DNA of 64,000 nt from Dyella_A sp051962475. Lineage in GTDB: Bacteria > Pseudomonadota > Gammaproteobacteria > Xanthomonadales > Rhodanobacteraceae. The notes beneath the pieces were generated by a model that saw only the letters and a list, made by a program, of their open reading frames with translations, made no database searches and was not told the origin of the DNA. Shown piece by piece: positions 42,438 to 50,207 of the stretch. Positions within the stretch are counted from its first letter, which is position 1; each line of letters opens with the position of its first letter. The DNA lies in the NCBI RefSeq assembly GCF_051962475.1, contig NZ_JBQCCF010000069.1, positions 310,001 through 374,000 on the forward strand, read 5' to 3'. The position numbers were made by a program, and so were the translations under genes.

Positions 42438-43196
42438 ATGACCGCACCGAATCGCCAGCAGAGACTGGCCTCACTCCACAACCGCATTGCCTCGCCCCAG
42501 GATGCCTACGAGCGATGCCGGGTCTATCCGTGCGCGAACCGAACCACCGCTGACAAGGGCGAAGGCCTGAATCGGCTGTACTGCCGGCAGCACATCGAGC
42601 ACTACCGGAGACACGGAAGTTATGTGAAGAGCAGTTACCGTAGCCAGGAACTGTGGCCCTACCGGCAGACCGCCCTGCGCTGGCTTCAGAGCCGCAACGA
42701 CCTACCACTGGTACGTCGAGCCATCGCGAGTGTCCGCGGCCTCTACGCGAGCGCAGGAGCGCCCGTAGAGGCGTTCCGGTTAGCTGGTCGCCCACCGCGA
42801 GATCGTGCGCGAGCCATTTGGGCGAGATTGCGAGCGAAGGAGGTCCATCCCGTCCTCGTCGTCGCTGCGTGGCTGGCCGTCCTGCTTCGTTTGGAAGACG
42901 ACCCCCAGCCCGACAGGCACGAGGAGTACCGAAGGGTTCAAGCGGCCAAGCTGCTCCATCGCATGGCAGGAGGCACCCACAAGCGATGGGAGAGAGCGCT
43001 CCCCGATGGGACCGTGGAATCGACGGAACTGCACAAGCATCCGGTCAGCCGGGGACGCGTCCTTCGAGTGCTGGGGGACTCCTTGGCTGCCGCGTGTGAC
43101 GGCCTTGAAGCGGAGACAGTCACTGGCTCGCAGTGGGGGCAGCAGTTTTCAGCTGTTCAACCGCAGCGCGATAAGCAGCCGGACTCACCCGACTGA
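42438..43196 (+). CDS. Zinc-finger hypothetical protein following the polymerase-palm gene
   Basis: 252 residues. A probable zinc site near the N-terminus consists of Cys27, Cys32, Cys49 and His52 (RCRVYPCANR...LYCRQHIEHY). The rest is helical and Arg-rich (PRDRARAIWARLRAKEVHPVLVVAAWLAVLLRLEDD, MAGGTHKRWERALPDGTVESTELHKH). It is 88 bases downstream of the polymerase-like gene on the same strand, suggesting a shared transcript. It overlaps the end of the convergent exported-protein gene. No family is recognised. Confidence 0.55.
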   Translation: MTAPNRQQRLASLHNRIASPQDAYERCRVYPCANRTTADKGEGLNRLYCRQHIEHYRRHGSYVKSSYRSQELWPYRQTALRWLQSRNDLPLVRRAIASVRGLYASAGAPVEAFRLAGRPPRDRARAIWARLRAKEVHPVLVVAAWLAVLLRLEDDPQPDRHEEYRRVQAAKLLHRMAGGTHKRWERALPDGTVESTELHKHPVSRGRVLRVLGDSLAAACDGLEAETVTGSQWGQQFSAVQPQRDKQPDSPD

Positions 43197-43602
43197 AACG
43201 CATGGGGGCTGCGCCATCCATAACGATGCTTATGGCATCGCCCTCCAGCTTGCCCATGATGGGCATCGGCTGGGGCCACCGAGTCGACGACAGGCTCAAG
43301 GACAGCACGCCTTGAGAAACCCACCCGTTAGCAGCGGCACTGATTTCCCCGAACCCTGGTAGGTCCTCCCAGTGGGAAGAAGACATCTTCCATTGACCAA
43401 GAAGATGCCCGTCGGCCGACTGCCGAAGCTCCAAGTATTCGATGGTGTCCGCGGTCGACCACATGTAGGAACCAGTCACGTCACTTGATGCGGCGGCCGG
43501 ACTGTCCGCATGCGCCTCATGGCCACCATGCGGCCAAACGAAGAGGGTGAAGCCAATAGCGGCAGCCGCAATGAGCACCAATGCCGAAGCGATGTACTTC
43601 AT
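43120..43602 (-). CDS. Membrane-anchored or exported small hypothetical protein
   Basis: 160 residues from ATG 43602, with GGGAG upstream. A signal anchor (MKYIASALVLIAAAAIGFTLFVW) is followed by a His-rich stretch (PHGGHEAHAD) and a beta-rich domain with SYMWSTADTIEYLELRQSADGHLLGQW and EGDAISIVMDG. The domain recalls small lipocalin-like or glycan-contact folds, but without a diagnostic motif. It overlaps the convergent zinc-finger gene by 77 bases. Confidence 0.6.
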   Translation of the reverse strand: MKYIASALVLIAAAAIGFTLFVWPHGGHEAHADSPAAASSDVTGSYMWSTADTIEYLELRQSADGHLLGQWKMSSSHWEDLPGFGEISAAANGWVSQGVLSLSLSSTRWPQPMPIMGKLEGDAISIVMDGAAPMRFSRVSPAAYRAAVEQLKTAAPTASQ

Positions 43603-43651
43603 CCTCACCACTCCCTGGCTCCTCGTAGATTCCCGCTGCTGGTGAATGTTG

Positions 43652-43963
43652 TTACGACTCACCGCGTCGCATGGCACGGATCGCCGTGCTTGCCATCAAG
43701 ATGTTGCAGAACATGACGACATCAGACTCGGTTCTGAGTGAATAGATGGCCCTTCCGTAGCTATCGACCTTGGGATGTGATGTTTCCCAAGCATGAATCT
43801 GGAGGTAGCCCACCCGGTTCAACTTCACCTGGAAGGCAGTCGCATGATGGTTGTCGTCGAAAATGCGCAGCTGGAGCTTGGTCCGAGTCACCTGCCAATC
43901 CTGACCGATGGCCACCTGCTCAATGAAATCCATCCACTGCGCCTGCTTCTCTCGACTAGCCAT
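43652..43963 (-). CDS. Small hypothetical protein next to the integrase
   Basis: 103 residues, start at ATG 43963 behind a G-run. Features: KQAQWMDFIEQVAIGQDWQVTRTKLQLRIFDDNHHATAFQVKL and YLQIHAWETSHPKVDSYGRAIYSL. It is soluble, without signal peptide or helix-turn-helix pattern, so I do not call it an excisionase. It is 20 bases after the integrase stop and may be cotranscribed. Confidence 0.5.
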   Translation of the reverse strand: MASREKQAQWMDFIEQVAIGQDWQVTRTKLQLRIFDDNHHATAFQVKLNRVGYLQIHAWETSHPKVDSYGRAIYSLRTESDVVMFCNILMASTAIRAMRRGES

Positions 43964-43983
43964 CGTTCGCCCCCCCCAAGGTG

Positions 43984-45546
43984 TCAGATAGGCAAATGTA
44001 ACCTTCCCAGAGCGTCGGCGAGGGTACTCAAGCCAGTCCGCTTCCCATATCGGCCCGTGGTGATGTTGTCGTTCTCGTGCCCGAGGATCTCCGCGATCTG
44101 ATATTCCGGGATACCGAGGTCTTTCAGCCGTGTGGCCATCGTGCCTCGGAAACTCTGGAACGTCTTGCGCTTGTCAGACACGCCAGCCTGGCGCAACCAG
44201 CGGTTCAGTTGCTTCGATAGTCTGTCGACGTTACCCCGGGTGGCCTTATCGGTGAACCGGACACGCTCCGGGAACAGGAACTCGCCCTCGCAGCCCTTCA
44301 CGAAGTCAACCAGCCCAAGCTCCAGCAAACGCGGGTGGATGGGGACGAGGCGCTGACTGCTGTCGGTCTTCAGGGTCTTCTGTTCGGACTCCTCGTTGAA
44401 GTCGAACACCCAGACCCCCTGGTCCTGGCGGACATCAACCTTCCGAAGTTGAGCAGCCTCGCCCATGCGACAGCCGGTGTACGCCATGATTCGAGGAATC
44501 CAGACACCGTAGGGCTCGCGAGGTGCACCGGCGATATAGGCGAACAGCGACTGGATGTCGCCGTCATCGAAGACCTTCCGGGCGTCCTGGGCACGCCCCT
44601 CCTCCACATCACGGAGGACGGTGGCCGGGCTTTGAGTGATGTGGTCGTGCTCCTGCGCCCACCGGAAGATGGTTCGCACGTGCTGATAGATCTTGTTGAC
44701 GCTCCGGGATTCCAGCCGAGGCACCTCTTGATCGCCAAGGTGGTCCAGGACCTGGCGAGGGCTTAGGCCCGGATACTTCTTGCTCATGTTGGCCGGCAGC
44801 TTGACGATCTCCAGGCCAAGGCGTCGGATGGCGTCCTTGGTGACCTCGGCAACCGGCGGATCGCCAAGCAACAGCGCGATCATCTGGAGAATGCTGCGCC
44901 CCTGGGCCGCCGTCCGAGCGGACCACTTTCCTTGAGCGATCCGCTCCTCGGCATACATGGACGCGATCTCGGACACCTTCGGGGTCACCTTGGGAGCGGC
45001 CTCAGTCGCCGTCTCCAGGGGCACGGAGCGATGACGCGGATGCCTGAGCGGTTCGCCGGAGAGCACCCGCAGCTCGGCTTTGGTGGCCGTGAGCTGAGCC
45101 TCCAGCACCCGTCTGGCCAGTACCCGTAGATCCGTCTCAGACGCCTCAGGAGCGAGCTGACGCGCAACGGGAAGGGTCTGCCTCAGATCGAGCTCAGCGA
45201 GCGATCCAGCGAGGTCGTGGCACTTCTCGTTGAGCTGGAAGGAGTATTCCTCCAAACCACCCGGCGTCCAGTCCAGCGCCAGACGCGCTTCAATCTCGTC
45301 GAAGGACGCGATGAGGTACTGCCTGGTGAGCGCGTCCAGTTGGTCCTTGGTCATGAATCGGCCGTTCTTGCGCAAAAGGCCGAGGAGGGTGCCGATATGG
45401 GGCTCCCAAAGCAACCGTCGTCGGTTAGCTTCCCGAAGATCAGCCGTTCGGAGGCTGCGGGTGATCTCCACTCGCCCCAGGAGAGCCTGGAGATCACGCG
45501 GGACGACGATGCGGGAAGTAAAAGAATTTCCTCTGCGCTGTAGCAC
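43984..45546 (-). CDS. Tyrosine-type site-specific integrase of the island
   Basis: 520 residues from GTG 45546. The N-terminus (LQRRGNSFTSRIVVPRDLQALLG) is the DUF6538-like domain seen in many proteobacterial island integrases. A core-binding domain follows, then the catalytic domain with Arg near 357 in AYTGCRMGEAAQLR, QSFRGTMATRL near 464-474, LGHENDNITTGRYGK with the His near 488 and the nucleophilic Tyr near 498. The box II histidine that normally precedes SFR is a Gln here (FQSFR instead of FHSFR). It reads away from the tRNA, which lies 84 bases upstream of its start codon. Confidence 0.9.
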   Translation of the reverse strand: MLQRRGNSFTSRIVVPRDLQALLGRVEITRSLRTADLREANRRRLLWEPHIGTLLGLLRKNGRFMTKDQLDALTRQYLIASFDEIEARLALDWTPGGLEEYSFQLNEKCHDLAGSLAELDLRQTLPVARQLAPEASETDLRVLARRVLEAQLTATKAELRVLSGEPLRHPRHRSVPLETATEAAPKVTPKVSEIASMYAEERIAQGKWSARTAAQGRSILQMIALLLGDPPVAEVTKDAIRRLGLEIVKLPANMSKKYPGLSPRQVLDHLGDQEVPRLESRSVNKIYQHVRTIFRWAQEHDHITQSPATVLRDVEEGRAQDARKVFDDGDIQSLFAYIAGAPREPYGVWIPRIMAYTGCRMGEAAQLRKVDVRQDQGVWVFDFNEESEQKTLKTDSSQRLVPIHPRLLELGLVDFVKGCEGEFLFPERVRFTDKATRGNVDRLSKQLNRWLRQAGVSDKRKTFQSFRGTMATRLKDLGIPEYQIAEILGHENDNITTGRYGKRTGLSTLADALGRLHLPI

Positions 45547-45568
45547 TTGCTGAGCACTCGCTGTAGCG
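45538..45568. repeat. Arm-type repeat cluster at the right end (ctgtagca-like, three copies)
   Basis: ctgtagca at 45538, ctgagcac at 45550 and ctgtagcg at 45561 are spaced by 12 and 11 bases, mirroring the left-end cluster. They overlap the integrase start, so integrase binding could also repress its own gene. Confidence 0.6.
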
Positions 45569-45629
45569 GTTAGCCAAAACGGTGCAGAAACGCTAGGAAA
45601 TTTAACCTCTTCAAAGAGTTAGAAGAGAT

Positions 45630-45646
45630 TGGTGGCTATGGGTGGA
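45630..45646. repeat. Right attachment site within tRNA-Met
   Basis: Identical to 29691-29707 over 17 bases; covers the CCA end, the discriminator, the acceptor strand and the first bases of the T-stem. Confidence 0.85.
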
Positions 45647-45706
45647 CTCGAACCACCGACCCCAGCATTATGAGTGCTGTGCTCTAACCAGCTGAGCTAC
45701 ATAGCC
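45630..45706 (-). tRNA. tRNA-Met (anticodon CAT), integration target of the island
   Basis: A complete cloverleaf of 77 bases reads on the minus strand: acceptor GGCTATG/CATAGCC, D-arm GCTC...GAGC, anticodon loop CTCATAA and T-arm GGTGG TTCGAGT CCACC, with a genome-encoded CCA (45632-45630). The structure, without the initiator C1-A72 mismatch (it begins G-C), indicates elongator tRNA-Met. The 3' end was regenerated by integration. Confidence 0.95.
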
Positions 45707-45752
45707 ATGATCTGACACGCCCGCTGACCGGTTCTGTCCAGCGGGGCGCGGC

Positions 45753-45781
45753 AGTGTACTGGCGGGGCTGGCGCGGTTCAA
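45753..45781 (-). promoter_or_regulatory. Predicted promoter of tRNA-Met
   Basis: On the minus strand TTGAAC (45781-45776) and TACACT (45758-45753) are separated by 17 bases, about 47 bases before the tRNA 5' end. It also lies divergent from rppH. Confidence 0.5.
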
Positions 45782-45885
45782 GTCTCGGCTTGCTGCCTGT
45801 TTGGCCGCTATGGTTGAATCGTCCACGGAAGTACCGGCCCCGCGCGCCTTGCAGCGGCAGACTCCGGACTTCTCCAGGAGACGAC

Positions 45886-46431
45886 ATGATCGATGTTGAT
45901 GGCTATCGTCCGAACGTGGGCATCGTGCTGTTGAATGGCGATGGCCGACTGTTCTGGGCGCGTCGCGTCAACCGCGATGGATGGCAGTTTCCGCAAGGTG
46001 GCATGCGCAGCGACGAAACGCCGCTTGAGGCGATGTATCGCGAACTGCAGGAAGAAACCGGCTTGTCGCCCGAGCACGTCGAGGTGATCGGCGCCACGCG
46101 CGGCTGGCTGCGCTACCGGCTGCCGCATCGCTACGTTCGCCACCACCAGCGCCCCACCTGCATCGGGCAGAAGCAGGTGTGGTTCCTGCTGCGACTGGTG
46201 GGCGGTGAGGACGCGCTGAAGCTCGATGCCTGCGAGAAGCCCGAGTTCGACCTCTGGCGCTGGGTCGATTTCTGGTATCCGGCGGCCCATGTGGTGAACT
46301 TCAAGCGCCAGGTGTACGAGCGGGCGCTGCGTCAGTTTGCACCGCTGGTCGAAGGCCTGCTCAGCCTGCAGGTCGGCGCACCGCCGCCGCCGCGCGAACA
46401 CGGCGGCTCCAAGGGACGCGAAGCGGCCTGA
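45886..46431 (+). CDS. rppH: RNA pyrophosphohydrolase (RppH), Nudix family
   Basis: RppH removes pyrophosphate from mRNA 5' ends to start decay. The 181-residue protein has the Nudix box at residues 38-60 (GGMRSDETPLEAMYRELQEETGL), the start DGYRPNVGIVL and the RNA-contact region FPQGG, and ends with a Pro/Gly-rich tail. ATG at 45886 follows CAGGAG; the longer upstream frame is not used. It is the first chromosomal gene right of the island. Confidence 0.95.
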   Translation: MIDVDGYRPNVGIVLLNGDGRLFWARRVNRDGWQFPQGGMRSDETPLEAMYRELQEETGLSPEHVEVIGATRGWLRYRLPHRYVRHHQRPTCIGQKQVWFLLRLVGGEDALKLDACEKPEFDLWRWVDFWYPAAHVVNFKRQVYERALRQFAPLVEGLLSLQVGAPPPPREHGGSKGREAA

Positions 46432-46547
46432 GCACCCGGCGGCCCGCCATCGGCCCGCCCCTGTAACGTCGGTTGGCCCAAGTGCTCGGCCTGATCGCCC
46501 GCTGGGCGATGCGCTGAGGACCCTTTGGCAGATTCGCGCCCTGTTCC

Positions 46548-46577
46548 TTGACGCTTCCGTCACGGGACGGCTATACG
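46548..46577 (+). promoter_or_regulatory. Predicted sigma-70 promoter of the coiled-coil/bactofilin operon
   Basis: TTGACG (46548-46553) and TATACG (46572-46577) are separated by 18 bases, 26 bases before the ATG at 46603, with GGAGGGG as the ribosome site. Confidence 0.5.
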
Positions 46578-46602
46578 TTCCCTCTTTGCCTGGAGGGGCC
46601 GC

Positions 46603-47358
46603 ATGCCACCTCGCCCACCACCGCGCTTCGTCGTGCAGACGCATGACACGGCCAGCCGGCGCCGGCGTCGCCTGCTGCTGATCGCGGTTTGGCCGCTGAG
46701 CCTGGTGGTGGTTGCCGCGGTGGCACTGTGGCTGCCCCAGGCGCCGGTACCGCTGGTGCACAACAATCGTGCGGCGCTCAAGCAGTTGCAGGCGGAGAAC
46801 GAGCAGCTCAAGCAGCAGGTAGCCGGGCTGCAGCGATCGCAGCAGGTCAACGATGTGGCCATGCGCTCGCTGCAGGACACCTTGACCGAGCGCGAGGAGC
46901 AGATCAGCGGCCTGCGCGCCGACCTGGGCTTCTATTCGCGCCTGGTCGGAGGCGACGGCCAGCGACAGGGTCTGCGCGTGCAGGAAGTCCGCGTCCAGGC
47001 GGTACCGCAGTCCCATGCGTGGGATCTCACGCTCAGCCTCACCCAGAACGTGCGTCGCGGCGACCAGACCAGCGGCAAAGCCACGGTCACCGTGGAAGGC
47101 CTGCACGGCGACAAGGTCGAGCAGCTGGACTGGACGGCCTTGGGCGACGCGGCGCAGAAGGACGGCCTGCCGTTCTCCTTCAAGTATTTCCAACAGTTGC
47201 ACGCCACGTTCGTGCTTCCGGCCGACTTCCGGCCCACCCGACTGCGCATCCACGCCATGCCCGGCAGCGGCACTGCCGCCGACCGCACGGTGGCGTGGGC
47301 CGACGCGCTCAATGGCAACATCACCCATGCCCAAGGGGACAACGATGCTCAACCGTAA
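46603..47358 (+). CDS. Membrane-anchored coiled-coil protein (DUF6776-like)
   Basis: The 251-residue protein has an Arg-rich N-terminus, one membrane helix (about 23-45, LLLIAVWPLSLVVVAAVALW) and a coiled coil (about 55-105, ALKQLQAENEQLKQQVAGLQRSQQVND). A beta-rich periplasmic domain with RLVGGDGQRQGLRVQEVRV and DLTLSLTQNVRRGDQ follows. This is the usual neighbour of bactofilin in Xanthomonadales and may guide or respond to bactofilin polymers at the membrane. It overlaps the bactofilin gene by 14 bases. Confidence 0.78.
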   Translation: MPPRPPPRFVVQTHDTASRRRRRLLLIAVWPLSLVVVAAVALWLPQAPVPLVHNNRAALKQLQAENEQLKQQVAGLQRSQQVNDVAMRSLQDTLTEREEQISGLRADLGFYSRLVGGDGQRQGLRVQEVRVQAVPQSHAWDLTLSLTQNVRRGDQTSGKATVTVEGLHGDKVEQLDWTALGDAAQKDGLPFSFKYFQQLHATFVLPADFRPTRLRIHAMPGSGTAADRTVAWADALNGNITHAQGDNDAQP

Positions 47359-47800
47359 ACGCGCAGGCCGTGACTCGCCCAGCCACGACACCAGCCTGAT
47401 TGCCCGCGGCACCATCGTCCGCGGCGACGTGCACTTCACCGGGGCGCTGCATCTGGATGGGTGCATCGAAGGCGCCGTGATCGCCGAGGCCGAGGACGCC
47501 GTGCTGACCGTGAGCGATCACGGCCAGGTGATCGGGGAAATCCGCGTGCCACATGCGGTGGTCAACGGCCGTATCGACGGCAACGTGCTCAGCGACGCCC
47601 GGCTCGAGCTGGCGGCACAGGCGTGCATTTCCGGCGACGTGCACTACCGCCTGCTGGAAATGGCCGCCGGGGCCCAGGTGAACGGCCGCATGGTCCACGT
47701 GGGCGCGGAGGTGGCCCGTGAGTTGACCGCCCCGAAAGCGCTCGCCAATACGCCCGCCGCGGCCGAGGCGGAGTCGGCGTCGGCGTCGGCGTCGGCCTGA
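47345..47800 (+). CDS. Bactofilin family cytoskeletal protein
   Basis: 151 residues with the bactofilin core repeated as short beta-strands: TSLIARGTIVRGDVHFTGALHLDGCIEGAV, GQVIGEIRVPHAVVNGRIDGNVL and ISGDVHYRLLEMAAGAQVNGRMV. Bactofilins polymerise without nucleotide and organise envelope enzymes or polar structures. The tail is low-complexity Ala/Ser/Glu. The start ATG 47345 lies inside the end of the upstream gene; a longer frame upstream is a shadow. Confidence 0.9.
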   Translation: MLNRKRAGRDSPSHDTSLIARGTIVRGDVHFTGALHLDGCIEGAVIAEAEDAVLTVSDHGQVIGEIRVPHAVVNGRIDGNVLSDARLELAAQACISGDVHYRLLEMAAGAQVNGRMVHVGAEVARELTAPKALANTPAAAEAESASASASA

Positions 47801-47848
47801 ACACGCTATGCTTGAGGTCGGGCGTTAGCCACCTCATATGTAGCCGTC

Positions 47849-48217
47849 ATGGAAACCATCGTCGCCTTTCCCGATTACCGCAGCGCGCAGGCGCCGCTCG
47901 TGTTCACCGACGCCGCGGCACGCAAGGTGCACGAGCTGATCCAGGAAGAGGGCAATCCCGAGCTCAAGCTGCGCGTGTACATCACCGGCGGCGGTTGCTC
48001 GGGGTTCCAGTACGGCTTCACCTTCGACGAAACGCGCGCCGAGGACGATCTCGCGCTTGAGCGCGAGGGCGTCACGCTGCTGGTCGATCCGCTCTCGCTT
48101 CAGTATCTGGGCGGCGCCGAGATCGACTACGCCGAAAACCTCTCCGGCTCGCAGTTCGTGATCCGCAATCCGAACGCCAAGACCACATGTGGCTGCGGCT
48201 CCTCCTTCTCCACCTGA
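47849..48217 (+). CDS. erpA: Iron-sulfur insertion protein ErpA (A-type carrier)
   Basis: A 122-residue A-type Fe-S carrier with the three cluster ligands Cys50 (GGGCSGF), Cys114 and Cys116 (TTCGCGSSF). It delivers clusters to apo-proteins such as IspG and respiratory enzymes. LTFTD-like N-terminus VFTDAAARKVHELI and DYAENLSGSQFVIRNPNA confirm the ErpA/IscA branch. It stands 49 bases after the bactofilin gene and just before nudC. Confidence 0.93.
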   Translation: METIVAFPDYRSAQAPLVFTDAAARKVHELIQEEGNPELKLRVYITGGGCSGFQYGFTFDETRAEDDLALEREGVTLLVDPLSLQYLGGAEIDYAENLSGSQFVIRNPNAKTTCGCGSSFST

Positions 48218-48234
48218 GCCGGACCCGCACGGGC

Positions 48235-49200
48235 GTGCAGCAACAGAACACTTTCAGCGGCCTCAGCCTCCGCCTCGACCGCACCGCGGAACGCCGCGAC
48301 GAGCGCGACTGGATCGACGCCCGTGCCGGTGACACCACGGCACGCTTTCTCGTGCTGGATGGCGAAGACCTCGCCTACGTCCAGCGTGGCGCCGAATCGC
48401 TGCGCTGGCTTGGCGCCGACGAGCGCACCCGCTGGTTGCCGGACGCCGAGCCCACGTTCCTGGGTACCGACGAGGAACACGCCTACTTCCTGGTGCGGCT
48501 GGATGCGGCCGGACGCGGTGCCGCCGACGCAGCAGCGCTCGAGGAGGCGCTCGACGCGCGGCGCATCCACCTGCGCCAGGCCGGTCTGCAGCTGGACGCC
48601 CACGAGGCCGCACTGTTCGCCTATGCCAAGGGGCTCGCGCACTGGCAGCGCGAGATGCGCCATTGCACGGCCTGCGGGGCGCGCGTGGCGCTGGTCGCCT
48701 CCGGCCATCGCGCGCAGTGCACCGGCAGCGACTGCGGCAAGCTGCATTTCCCGCGCACCGACGCGGCGATCATCGTGATCGTCGAGCACGAGGGCGCCTG
48801 CCTGCTCGGCCGCCAGGCGGGCTGGCCCGCGGGGCGCTACTCCACGCTCGCCGGTTTCGTCGAGCCCGGCGAATCGCTGGAGGACGCCGTACGTCGCGAG
48901 GTCGCCGAGGAGGCCGGTGTGCGCGTCGACGAAGTGCACTACCACTCCTCACAGCCGTGGCCGCTGCCCGCGTCGCTGATGATCGGCTTCACCGCCACCG
49001 CACACGACCGCGCGATCCGCCTGCGTGACGGCGAGCTGGAAGACGCCCGCTGGTTCACGCCGCAGGAGATTGCCTCGGGCCTGGCCGACGGCAGCTTCGC
49101 CACGCCACCGAAGTTGTCGGTGTCCTACCGACTGCTGGCGCACTGGCTGCACGCACGCGCAGGGCTGACGCTGGACGAACTGATCGCCCGCGCGCGCTGA
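48235..49200 (+). CDS. nudC: NAD(+) diphosphatase NudC (Nudix hydrolase, deNADding enzyme)
   Basis: NudC hydrolyses NADH and removes NAD caps from RNA. A four-Cys zinc ribbon (HCTACGAR...QCTGSDCG) precedes the Nudix box GFVEPGESLEDAVRREVAEEAGV and the NudC-specific SSQPWPLPASLM motif. I use GTG 48235 (MQQQNTFSGLSL), giving 321 residues and avoiding overlap with erpA; an in-frame ATG at 48187 would overlap erpA by 31 bases. No clear Shine-Dalgarno distinguishes the two. Confidence 0.92.
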   Translation: MQQQNTFSGLSLRLDRTAERRDERDWIDARAGDTTARFLVLDGEDLAYVQRGAESLRWLGADERTRWLPDAEPTFLGTDEEHAYFLVRLDAAGRGAADAAALEEALDARRIHLRQAGLQLDAHEAALFAYAKGLAHWQREMRHCTACGARVALVASGHRAQCTGSDCGKLHFPRTDAAIIVIVEHEGACLLGRQAGWPAGRYSTLAGFVEPGESLEDAVRREVAEEAGVRVDEVHYHSSQPWPLPASLMIGFTATAHDRAIRLRDGELEDARWFTPQEIASGLADGSFATPPKLSVSYRLLAHWLHARAGLTLDELIARAR

Positions 49201-49244
49201 GTTCACTCGCTTACAATGCGGACTCCCATTCCTGGAGTTTCCGC

Positions 49245-50114
49245 ATGGCCATCCGCCTGCTCGCAGCCCTGGTCGCCCTGGGCCTGCTCCATCTGCTACC
49301 GCAGCTGGCGCGCTGGCATGTTGACGGCCTGCAGCGTCGCTGGGTGGCTGCACTGGGCGATCTGCACGGCGCCGTACGCGTGCTGGTGCTGGCGGGCGTA
49401 CCGGTGGTGCTGTGCTTGCTGCTGGCAACGGCGCTGCACCACGCGTTCCTGGGTGACCTGGCGCTGCTCGCGCTCGACGTGCTGGTGCTGCTGTTCTGCT
49501 TCGGCCCGCGCGCGTTCGAGGCTGATCTTGAGACGATCCTCGCTGCACCCGACCGCCCCAGCCGCGAGGCGGCCGCGCAACAGCTGGCCGATGGCGGCGA
49601 GCGTGTGACGTGGAGCGCCCACGGGTTGGGCGAGGCGATCGCCTATGCCGCGCTGCGTCGGCGCTTCGGTGCGCTGCTGTGGTTCTTCGTGCTCGGGCCG
49701 GCCGGTGCGCTGGGCTACCGGCTGGTGCAGTCGCTGGGTCGCGACGACACCCTGCCGCTCGATAGCGCCAGCCGCGAGGCGGCGCGGTGCACGGCCAACG
49801 CCCTGGATTGGGTACCGGCGCAGTTGCTGGTGTTCACGCTGGCGGTGGTCGGCCACTGGGATGCGGTGATGGCCGCGTGGAACCGCTGGCGCCAGCAGGC
49901 CGGTGACGGTCACTGGTATCGCGAGGAGCCCGGCTTTCTTGCCGCAGCCGCGTGCGCCGACATCGACGTGGAGATTGAGGCCGGCGATGGCTACGTGGAA
50001 GAGCGCAGCGACCCGCTGCTGGAGCTGGTGCGCATGCGCAGCGCCTTCCTGCGTGCACTGGTGGCCTGGATGAGCGTGGTCGCGCTGGTGGTGATGGGCA
50101 GCTGGCTGGCCTGA
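49245..50114 (+). CDS. ampE: AmpE/CobD-like inner-membrane regulatory protein
   Basis: 289 residues with four to five membrane helices (e.g. VLVLAGVPVVLCLLLATAL, FLGDLALLALDVLVLLFCFG, LLVFTLAVVGHW and a C-terminal VAWMSVVALVVMGSW). The loop FGPRAFEADLE and FGALLWFFVLGPAGALGYRL are typical AmpE blocks. AmpE is usually beside ampD and linked to beta-lactamase induction; no ampD is adjacent here. Family assignment is good, role weak. Confidence 0.82.
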   Translation: MAIRLLAALVALGLLHLLPQLARWHVDGLQRRWVAALGDLHGAVRVLVLAGVPVVLCLLLATALHHAFLGDLALLALDVLVLLFCFGPRAFEADLETILAAPDRPSREAAAQQLADGGERVTWSAHGLGEAIAYAALRRRFGALLWFFVLGPAGALGYRLVQSLGRDDTLPLDSASREAARCTANALDWVPAQLLVFTLAVVGHWDAVMAAWNRWRQQAGDGHWYREEPGFLAAAACADIDVEIEAGDGYVEERSDPLLELVRMRSAFLRALVAWMSVVALVVMGSWLA

Positions 50115-50124
50115 CCCCGCCTCA

Positions 50125-50207
50125 CGTAGGAGCCCGCTCGCGGGCGATGCTGTTGGCTTTGATATCGATTCGAAGCGAAAAGCATCGCCCGCGAGCGGGC
50201 TCCTACG
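50125..50207. repeat. REP-like element with perfect 27-bp inverted arms ('gtaggagcccgc' family)
   Basis: Arms 50125-50151 and 50181-50207 are perfectly complementary and each contains an inner palindrome (cccgctcgcggg), separated by a 29-base loop. As at 4471-4541, the element lies between convergent genes and its arm supplies the stop codon of the leftward gene (50203-50205). Confidence 0.8.

Larger units (their letters stand above)
29691..45646. mobile_element. Integrated genomic island (about 16 kb) in tRNA-Met(CAT)
   Basis: The element is bounded by a 17-bp direct repeat (29691-29707 and 45630-45646) equal to the 3' end of tRNA-Met. The right copy is part of the intact tRNA gene; the left copy lies beside queD. 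A tyrosine integrase is next to the tRNA and reads away from it. Three-copy arm-type repeats lie near both ends. Cargo: a five-ORF operon, a serine recombinase, a tandem winged-helix protein, a type III-like restriction-modification pair, a polymerase-palm protein with a zinc-finger partner, and small hypothetical genes. No conjugation genes or excisionase are recognised, so it appears integrative but not self-transmissible. Confidence 0.88.

Noticed and set aside
43652..43963. Excisionase (RDF) beside the integrase
   Set aside because: No helix-turn-helix or AlpA-like pattern is visible, so the gene is left as hypothetical.
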